In this document: positions 56,508 to 64,000 of the stretch, in pieces | How the letters are laid out: the number at the start of each line of letters is the position of its first letter | Numbering within the stretch: the first letter of the stretch is position 1 | Assembly (NCBI GenBank): GCA_022315425.1 | Contig: JAIUPT010000039.1 | Coordinates: 124,001-188,000 of the forward strand | Origin: Pseudevernia furfuracea | Taxonomy: Eukaryota; Ascomycota; Lecanoromycetes; Lecanorales; Parmeliaceae | Direction: 5' to 3' | Length of the DNA: 64,000 bases | The notes under the pieces: model-generated | What the model saw: only the letters and a program-made list of their open reading frames with translations | Databases searched by the model: none | Told to the model about the DNA's origin: nothing | Translations under genes and position numbers: made by a program

Positions 56508-57364
56508 GACCAGTGCTACGATGGAGTCCCACAATATAATCTTCTTCCATTGCTGGGCTCAATGTTTTAGTATAACACCTTTTCTCTTTCAACGGAGTTG
56601 GAGCTCCTCGCTCTTACGGCGGATAGTTTGGGATGAAGCCTTGTAATGGGCGTGCATGAATCGGTGTTTGGGAGTAACAGTGGTACAGAAGTATGATGAG
56701 CATGAGACGATAAAAGTAGATAGCGCTCGTTGATTGGGGCTCTACGGTGTCTATCGGAGTACATTTGCTTGGGATGATCTGCCGCCTTCTCGGCTGTAAC
56801 CAATTGGTCTTTGGGTGCTGCTGGACAGGGCGTACGTAGCACCAACGATGGTTCGTAGTCTTTTCAGCAACTACATCAATTTCCATTCTCTTTGACTATT
56901 CTTTGGGAAGTGATATCACCAGCATCGCTATAGAGGGCGAATATGCTGAATAAAAGCTATTGAAGTCCATACTACAACTCTTCAGGCGCGCTGCCAGGAA
57001 CAAGTGACAATCGTCACGAGCTTTTTCTCAACTCTAGAATGTCAACAAGAGGGGGTTCGGTGAAATTGGCGTACAAAAGTGGCAAGTGCTCCCTTCTCCT
57101 GTCAAAAGATGCTGAATGAAAAGGTTGAATGGAAAAAAAAAAAAAAAAAAAAAATTCATGTCCTCTCGAACAAAAGGACGACGACTTTAGGGGAATTTCC
57201 TTACTCTACAATGCTTACTTTTTTCTGGCCTCGCGCCTGAACTGAAAACCTCCCTGCATGCATGACTTTTGCTACATTCTCTTGCCATGTCGTATATAGG
57301 AATGCAAGTGACGGCTCATGATTTCAACAAGTCCATGTGCGTAATGCAATCATTGCACCATCCT
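56508..57364. other. Convergent intergenic region with poly(A) tract
   Basis: About 860 bp of 3' flanks with a 22-A run (57133-57154). No gene recognised. Confidence 0.5.
57133..57154. repeat. Homopolymer A tract (22 bp)
   Basis: Perfect poly(A) run between two convergent genes; could be a retrotransposed tail or simple slippage, with no target duplication seen. Confidence 0.85.
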
Positions 57365-58145
57365 TCAGTATCTCGCCCGCTTATACGACGTCTCTTTCTC
57401 AAGGTGTGTCCCAATCCTACAGCCTTCAGCAGTGCCTACACGCCCGCAGCAGCTGTATATGAAACCCTCGGGGAAATCATCCTCAAGCTCACTTATTCGG
57501 CCATGACAATCTTCATCGTGGTCTGCCCAGATATCAGCCTGATAGTCAGCCTCTAGGTCCCCTGCAAAAATCTTTAGTTCAGAGGCAATTATTTGGAGAA
57601 GCGGGTTCAGACATACCGGGATGCCATATACAGCTGTACTTTCCATTGTCGGTCATGTCGAACTCTTCCGAACAATTTGTGCAGGTTGCAAACTTTGGCC
57701 GCAACCTTTTGACACCGTTGGTCTGAATTGATGTAACCCCGTTGGAAAAACCGCGGGGACGATCTTCTTCTTCTTCCTCTTCATCACCACCACTTTCCCC
57801 ATCCGCGTCATCGCTATCTTCGCTGTCGTCTTCTTCATCACTAGTCTCGCTACCGTCTTCTTCGTCTTCGTCTTCATCTTGATCCGCATCATCTTCAGTT
57901 CTATTTTTCCGGTCTATCGTCTTATGCATGACTTGTTCTTCTGGTACCAGCAAGAGACCTCGCGCGAGTTGAAAGGCCTCGGGCGAAGAGTTGCAAATTT
58001 GTTGCATAGTCACGCGTAATCGCTCTGGCTGAGCATCCAGTATGGCGTGTTTAAGAATTGTTTGCACGGGCAGCTCCTCCGATACCCTTGTCACATCAGG
58101 CACTCGAGGACTTGACGCGGTCAAATCTACGATGGTAGGCGACAT
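57365..58145 (-). CDS. Conserved fungal acidic protein with Cys/His-rich C-terminus
   Basis: Two exons on the minus strand, 58145-57617 and 57561-57365 (241 residues; phase 1, G|GG). N-terminal half helical (ILKHAILDAQPERLRVTMQQ), then a strongly acidic Asp/Glu/Ser stretch of about 45 residues. The C-terminus holds a zinc-ligand-like pattern: CTNCSEEFDM, YSCIWHPGDLEADY, WADHDEDCHGRISELEDDFP, FIYSCCGRVGTAEGC, then a basic end. The CxxC and HPG pattern recurs in a fungal family of unknown role; a nuclear location is plausible from composition. No function assigned. Confidence 0.8.
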
Positions 58146-58972
58146 GATTGGAGGCGATTTGTGAGACGGTGGACAGGTGACTCGATGCCGGGTGTAAATC
58201 CTACTGTATACGGTTACTTGAGCGTCGGTGTGATTAGTGAGCTACCATTTCAACGGCTTATCTAACTCATGCGGAGCTCGTCGGAGGGTGACAGGGGAGG
58301 AGAGTTGGGAGATGGACACTGATAGAATTGCAAAATCACAAGAAGAGGCCTGAACGCAGTGTAAGAGCGATGCTTTAACTTGCACAGTCCAGTCTCAGTA
58401 TTTCTTATGGCGGCAAAAATACCTCTATGCTCTAGGAGGGATACCTTAGATAGAACATAGGTAGTAGAGTAGAGAGAGCTTGAGCTAACCCTACTCGTAG
58501 AGTATGCTGTATGTTGTAAACTGCAAAGCGCCGGATTTATCTTCCTAAAATCCGACCTACTAAGTAACGAACGAATTATCACACGACGTACCACAACTAT
58601 GTGCTGGAAGCGCGGGCTACCCAGTAGTGGAAATCTTGCCGAGAACTGTGGGAAGATCAGTACAGTATACTGTATTACGAGAATGTTCTCGTCTTGGACA
58701 CGGCACAATTCGAAGACGGAGAAAATAGAAAGCACCGCAACACCATTGTACCAGCGCCATTAGGAATCGATTTTATGCCAACCCAGTACTTACTTGATTT
58801 CACTTGGCCTGCGCAGCCGTAAAATAGACAACTTCTTCTCCTCTCCATGGAAGCAGTCAGCCCATGATCATTCGGTACGTTCTTGTGACAGAAGGAAGTC
58901 GACACTTGTCTACGGAGCTTGTTCAGCTTATAAGAACATATTGGCTCGAGCATCGCGAACGCTGTTGAGACG
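58146..58972. other. Divergent intergenic region
   Basis: About 830 bp between an acidic-protein gene (minus) and an mpaB-like gene (plus). Short frames on both strands are not protein-like. Nothing else seen. Confidence 0.5.
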
Positions 58973-60346
58973 ATGGCGGACTTCACCAGAACTCGGGGCA
59001 ACCTTACAGATGGCGAACCGTTTGCATCCCAGCTTCCTCCTCTCGCTTTTCCCCCCTATCTTTACCTCCTCTATGGCCTCTCCTACCTCACACTCGTCGC
59101 CTTCTTCCGCCATCGTCACCTCCGCTCAACTCTCATGAAACATCCCTACCTAACGCGCACTTCTTTTGCCTCTATGACCAATGAAGATGCATTCTTAATC
59201 CAAAGGGAACTGGGCGAGGTCGAATTCCCCTTTACTTTCGAAAAAAGTCTGCAGTTTGCACTATTTCGCACCTATGGCATACCAACCATCTCAAAGCTGC
59301 TCGTGCAAACGAGTCAGTTCGGTGAAGAAAGTACCGCCACAAAAAGGTACGCGGATACCACGCTTTTGGTTGCTGAGTTTCTAGGATATCACCCCACAAG
59401 TGCCAGAAGCATAGAGGCTATCGGCCGCATGAATTATATACATAGCCAGTACCAAAAAGCCGGCAAGATCGTGAACGATGACCTCCTCTACACACTCGCC
59501 CTTTTCGCTGGCGAACCCGTGCGTTGGATAGATCAGTACGAATGGCGAAAGCTAGAGGACTTCGAGAAGTGTGCAATCGGCACATTCTGGAAGGCTATTG
59601 GTGATGCCATGAACATTGGCTACGAAAATTTGAGAAGCGGTGGAGAGGAAGGGCAGGGTTGGATAGATGGGCTCCAGTGGTTGGACGAACTGAAGGAGTG
59701 GTCAGCCGCGTACGAGAAGAGGTTTATGGTGCCAGATCAGAACAACCGTAAGACCGCCGAGCAGACCGTAGCGATTCTGTTATACAGCATGCCTGTTTTC
59801 GTGAAACCGTACGGGAGGAGGATTGTCAGTGCGTTGATGGATGATAGACTGAGGACGGCAATGATGTACGCATATTTATTTCTTTGAGTCATCCAGCCCT
59901 ACGAATCACTGTCTGACGGTCGATTGTGCAGGTACGAGAATCCACCTCGATTCTACTTCTTCCTAGTCCGCACGCTTTTCACCGTCCGCAAATTTGTCCT
60001 GCGCTATCTCATGTTCCCCCGCCCTCATTTCCTCCGCGTCCACATTACTACCTATGAACCATCACAAGCCGGTACGTATTATATGAGGGTCTATGAAACA
60101 CATCCGTGGTACGTCAAGCCAAATGTCACGAATCGGTACGGTCCACGCGCTTGGAAGAATTGGATCATGGGGTTGCCAGTGCCAGGAGACGAGGGTGATA
60201 AGTATCGGCCTTCGGGGTATAAGATTCCTGAGGTAGGGCCAGATTCTATGAGAGGGAAGGGGGCGGACCATATGCGAGCGTTGAAGGAGAGGCTTGTTGG
60301 CGAGAGGATGAAAGTTTGTCCTTTTAAAAGGTCGAAGAATGAATGA
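58973..60346 (+). CDS. ER-bound mpaB/mpaB'-like oxygenase (rubber-oxygenase fold)
   Basis: Two exons, 58973-59865 and 59932-60346 (435 residues; phase 2, AT|G). One N-terminal membrane segment (PPYLYLLYGLSYLTLVAFF) precedes the catalytic-like domain: EFPFTFEKSLQFALFRTYGI, TTLLVAEFLGYHPTS, RMNYIHSQYQKAGKIVNDD, YTLALFAGEPVRWIDQYEWR and, in exon 2, PRFYFFLVRTLFTVRKFVLR. The pattern matches the DUF2236-type family that includes mpaB' of mycophenolic acid biosynthesis, where the related enzyme cleaves a farnesyl chain. Other biosynthetic genes are not adjacent, so this is likely a general fungal member. Family assignment is good; substrate unknown. Confidence 0.88.
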
Positions 60347-61165
60347 TTAGAATCAACTTAAGGACTTTTTGCATTGGCATGCAATGGTGGCTCTTTGTCA
60401 TCACAGGCTACATTCAACGTTTAGTAGTTTAGTATGCAGGCGCCCTGCCAAATACATATTCCTAAGATTTCCAGTATCCCAATGTAGTGGAAAAATCGCA
60501 AATTCCCTGCTCGATTGATGTGCTTGTGCCGTCACACACTTTCTTCGGCCGTGTGATTAAAGGGCGACAGCAAATCGAAGCACGAAACGGCCAGAATTCC
60601 AAAAAGAATCTTACCTCTAGACCAAGGTCTCGGCAGTGAACTTTTCGTTGCGACAGCCAGTGGCCCTTCGGTATTGGCCTTCTTCTGTAGCAGACTGAAG
60701 TGCAAGGAACAGGGGTTTTGCATACGTGGTACGCCGTGGGCTGCTATACTGCAGGCAGATGTGCTGCAGATAGGTGAGACTGTCTGCTGTAGCTACCTAT
60801 AGACTTGTGTCACAGACTTGCTGCAACACTGGCTTGCTGCAACACTCATTTGCTGCGCCTGTTAGGTGTATAGCCGAGTATGTTGCATGCAGTGTAAAGG
60901 CTATGGACCAGGGGATTGACCCCCGGGGGAGACCCCATATCGTATGAAAGGATGACCATGGCAAGCTTTCGTCACGAACACTAGACTGGCGGCATCAGTG
61001 GCCAATACCTGAATTTGGCAATGCAGCACCTATATACACTCTTTATCCTAGTACTCCCTCGACGTCCCAATTAAAGACTGTGAAAACGTGTCCATCTCGA
61101 GGTCTTCCTTGAGTCGTCCCGTCTAGTCGTCCTGTCATCCGTTCCTTCGATGGGCCTTTCTATGT
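60347..61165. other. Convergent intergenic region
   Basis: About 820 bp. Contains a short TTGCTGCAACACT direct repeat (60815-60860). No gene recognised. Confidence 0.5.
60815..60860. repeat. Short direct repeats (TTGCTGCAACACT-like, 3 units)
   Basis: Two near-perfect copies of CTTGCTGCAACACT and a partial third (TTTGCTGCG) in a row, in the 3' flank of the mpaB-like gene. Confidence 0.6.
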
Positions 61166-61778
61166 CTATTTCTTTGCCTCGTCATCAGGATCCGGTAGTA
61201 CGCCCTCCGCCTCCAGTCTTCTCCTTGCCTCTTCTAACGCCCATGTTTGTATTCTATCACCGACTGTCAGCGCTCTGTAAAGATATTCCGTTGGCTTCGA
61301 GCGTGGTCAATGGGCGGTGCAGGCATCGTGGTTCAATCCTCCTGCTTCAGTCCTCGGGTCCCACACCCTCTTTCCAGACTGGACACATCCCCAAATCATC
61401 CAAACACGCTCCACTTCTTTTTTCGCTCTGCGGTATCGGGGTAGAATGGTAAAGTACTTACGAAGTATCAGGCTTGTAAGCATAAATCACAATCCCCATC
61501 ACCAAACTACCCCAAAACCCATACACCCACGTATTCTCCCATCCTTCGTTCTTGTATTTCTCGCCCGGAGGAACGCCAAATAGCCAGCCGGATGGTGGAT
61601 CGTAATGGCTCTCGTGTGAAGCTGTGTCGGGCGAAGGGTGCTCTGAGACGTCTGGTGGATGGGTGGAGGCGAGCGTGCGAGCCGCTGAGGGACGTGTTGG
61701 TGGGAAATTTCGCCCTGGATGTGAGAAGAGGAGAAAATTAGGTCTAAAAAGGTGGACTGGGGGGCGTATAGGAGGCAT
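61166..61778 (-). CDS. Complex I subunit ESSS (NDUFB11 homologue)
   Basis: Two exons on the minus strand, 61778-61462 and 61253-61166 (134 residues; phase 2, TC|A). A presequence-like N-terminus rich in Arg and Pro is followed by HYDPPSGWLFGVPPGEKYKN, a single membrane span (WVYGFWGSLVMGIVIYAY) and KPDTSIQTWALEEARRRLEA, the conserved end joined by splicing. ESSS is a supernumerary subunit in the membrane arm of mitochondrial NADH:ubiquinone oxidoreductase. Reading through the 208-nt intron would drop the last 29 residues. Confidence 0.92.
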
Positions 61779-62638
61779 TGGGTCGATATGTTGGTGAACA
61801 GTGGCGTGGTGAGGAGGTGTGAATCAATTCCAGAATCGCGACTTGGCACCCTAGGACTCACGCGAGCGTGGCCGCTTTAGAGTGAGCTAATACTAATTCA
61901 TAAGGCGGCGATTGCCCTAGACCTGATGAGGGGTGAAGCGAGCAAGTACCTTAAGGTACAGTACTTTACGGAGTACATTTCTTATGTCTTGGCAGCAAAA
62001 ACCTATAAAATAGATTTTCAAAGAATATAATATTATTATTTCGATATAAGACATAAAAAGTTACTCAGATTTATTCTTTCTATCTTAGAATATATTTTTT
62101 TTGGCCGCGAAACATATCCCGGGCGCAGGCGGCTTGAAAAAAAAGCTTGATTTACGAAGATAGCTGTGAGAAGCGCTTTATCATCAATCAACTTTGCGAA
62201 CGTCAGCATGACGGTGTGGGCAAGATTCCAGGATCTGCTGGTGTTCCAAGAGCTTGGGGCCTTGTAGTGGAGAGTAGAGGTGAGAATTCAAAGATCGAAT
62301 GGGCCCCAGATCGAAAATATCGTCTTCGCGTGTCATGGGAGGTTTTCCATACTCAGCGGTATTGCCTGGAGAAGAAGTTCTTCACTTTTTCCTGCCATCT
62401 TCCTGAGGCTAGCCGCGATGCGTTGAGTCGCTTCACCTCCCAAACAGCGTATTTTCAGCTTGCGACAGCGTTATTTCCAGCTTTTATTTCCAGCTTGGAA
62501 TCTGAATGAAGGTAAGATGTTAGATGCCAGCGTGAAGGCCTCAGCACGGCGTCTTAGACAGAAATGCGCTCCCAGCACCGGAAGCAGAATAGCCAATAAG
62601 CTTTGACTCGCTTCTTCACGGGCATCAGCTCAAAGAGC
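61779..62638. other. Intergenic region with AT-rich block
   Basis: About 860 bp between tandem minus-strand genes. 61975-62130 is over 75% A+T by eye and could be a relic insertion. A plus-strand open frame (62147-62509) has no recognised content and no ATG at its start. Confidence 0.45.
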
Positions 62639-64000
62639 TCAATAGTCATGCCCTTCGGCTTCCGATCCATCCTCATCATCGTCGTACTCGCTTTCCGTCT
62701 CCACTTCAGTGTGAAGAGATCTGCTGTGTTCCTCGTTCTGAGATACTGGGGCAGCCGACTTCTCTTGCTCCTTACGCTGCTGCTTCAGTAAAATCTCCAA
62801 CTTGGCTTCCAGTTCCGGAATAGCAAAAGTGGTCAAGTCAAATGCGGTGGCAGTGTCTTTGCCTTTTTCAGCTTCCTCTTTCCTCACCTTTGCCCGTCCG
62901 AGTCTCTGGCGTACTGAATTGAGCTCATCGTCCATCTTGGACACAGGAACATTGTTTGTAGCTGAGCTCGTTTGGGCTTCTTTGGCGATGTCTGCAGTAC
63001 CGGAAATAGGCTGCATTCGAGGGAGCGTGAATCTCACTTCTGACTGTGTTCTTCTCGATGCTTCTTGTTCTTGGCGCTCGACTTCAACGGGTGCCGCAAT
63101 TATGATGCGCTCTGCACGCCACCTTGTAGGGAGGGGTTCGCGAGTGGAAAGACGCGGGCGAGGAACATGAGCCGGACCACTCTCATCCATAGAGATGTGA
63201 TCTCCATCGTCAGTATACGGACGGTGCCTATAATGTGTTTCGAATGGAGGATTGTCTTGATTCCAATCTTCCGGCCTTGGGGGCCTTTCGCGAGGAAGAT
63301 CCTCGTATTGAGGCGCCGCCCAAGGCTTGTTTGAATGCATTTCTGGCATTCCACGGTTCATGGCCCTGATAGCTTTGCCCCAACCTCTTTCGTTGATGAC
63401 TTTTCTTGAACGTTCTTCGAGGTTCCGTTCGAGGGCGTGATATGAAAGTCTGACGAGTTCTTCGATTTCCCCCTTTTCAGGCAAGGTCAGCTGCTGGAAC
63501 CAAGACATTAAATGTGTACCTCTCACTTACGAGCCCGAGATTACCTGAGATCGAAAAGTTACCCGTTTCGCTTCTGGTGTACGAGTATGCGAGGAGATCT
63601 AGAGCTTCTCTTCGAATAAGACCTCTCACTAGCTCGGTATTCAAAACTTTGTCTTCGTCGTATGGAATCATGTGTGAGGGCACAAAAGTGCAAGTGTAGA
63701 TAGGATACTGATCAACATAATGTACTTCCTTGAAGTTGTTACTCTTTACGTAATAAATGCCACCCCTCACGGAGCGTAGTCCGGCCAGTATCTCACCTCC
63801 GAATTCTCTTTTTGGGGGTTTCGAAGGGTTACGGAATGGCCTCGAGAAATCCATCTCTACATTTCTGTGTGATAGCTGTGGGTCATTCCATGGCGGTGGC
63901 GGCATGCGAACACCTTGAGAATGATGAGAATATTCATGCGCTCCTGGATCATGTGTAGGATCAGAATAAAGAGGGGATGACGTCCTTCTGTGCCTATCGA
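62639..64000 (-). CDS. Fungal protein of unknown function (partial, runs off right edge)
   Basis: Minus strand. The frame is open from the window edge (64000) through 63531, then an intron of 37-40 nt, then 63490 (or 63493) to a stop at 62639; over 440 residues are visible. An ATG at 63905 could be a start, but the frame continues upstream without a stop (SPLYSDPTHDPGAHEYSHHS), so the true start is probably outside. Blocks: GGIYYVKSNNFKEVHYVDQY, VLNTELVRGLIRREALDLLA, YSYTRSETGNFSISGNLGL, TLPEKGEIEELVRLSYHALE, then a charged coiled-coil-like C-terminus ending in EDGSEAEGHDY. The T/ELV..LI..EA...Y.Y.ET pattern is like domains found in large fungal scaffold proteins. Not identified. Confidence 0.7.

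Noticed and set aside
61310..61345. GGTTCAATCC resembling a tRNA B box
   Set aside because: No matching A box or acceptor stem; lies inside the intron of the complex I subunit gene.
62147..62509. Plus-strand frame of 120 codons next to an AT-rich block
   Set aside because: Starts without ATG and resembles nothing known; possibly a transposon relic but not supportable.

Overview
The window is nuclear DNA from a filamentous ascomycete (Pezizomycotina). Genes are dense, on both strands, and mostly broken by 45-100 nt GT-AG introns with CTGAC/CTAAC-like branch sites. The gene set (verprolin, CHORD-CS protein, Leo1, Nup84, Bgl2-type GH17 enzyme, CorA-like protein, mpaB-like oxygenase, Cu-only superoxide dismutase, DUF4202) is typical of that group. 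Introner-like elements are abundant; they were first described in Dothideomycetes, so that class is plausible but not proven.

Layout. 0-10 kb: F-box protein (cut by the left edge), CHORD-CS co-chaperone, a probable mitochondrial membrane protein, verprolin, a small conserved protein, a 565-bp TA-flanked inverted-repeat element and a mitochondrial rhomboid protease. 10-20 kb: PhoD-like phosphatase, MOB protein, Leo1, ribosomal protein uL1 and a second, decayed copy of the inverted-repeat family. 20-29 kb: CorA-like membrane protein, GPI-type Cu-only superoxide dismutase, ARF1 and an RtcB-family protein. 29-45 kb: an 1,820-residue coiled-coil protein in four coding exons, a GH17 glucanase, a UBE2S-like E2, DUF4202 protein, FMN-barrel protein, a small charged protein and SUMO. 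45-47.5 kb: a transposon and pseudogene patch (556-bp inverted-repeat element, dead polyketide synthase ketoreductase fragment). 47.5-64 kb: Nup84, vacuolar-type Ca2+-ATPase, an acidic Cys-rich protein, mpaB-like oxygenase, complex I ESSS subunit and a protein cut by the right edge.

Most genes are unrelated housekeeping functions and show no cluster logic. Reading frames were rebuilt across introns by hand; in every multi-exon model the intron phases agree and the joined frame ends at a stop.

The most striking signal lies in the introns. Nine introns or intron parts of about 120-165 nt (one 300 nt) in four unrelated genes share one sequence: a central GAGTTGCAAGAC-like box, a GGGAGC-AAAAGGCT stem-loop box and a 3' CTGACTCCGAAA box. 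All lie in the sense orientation and fill the intron exactly from GT to AG. This is what a family of introner-like elements looks like. In the DUF4202 gene two copies sit head to tail, separated by only two bases (GG), and those two bases are exactly what is needed to keep the protein in frame. That implies a 2-nt exon or an ordered two-step (stwintron-like) removal.
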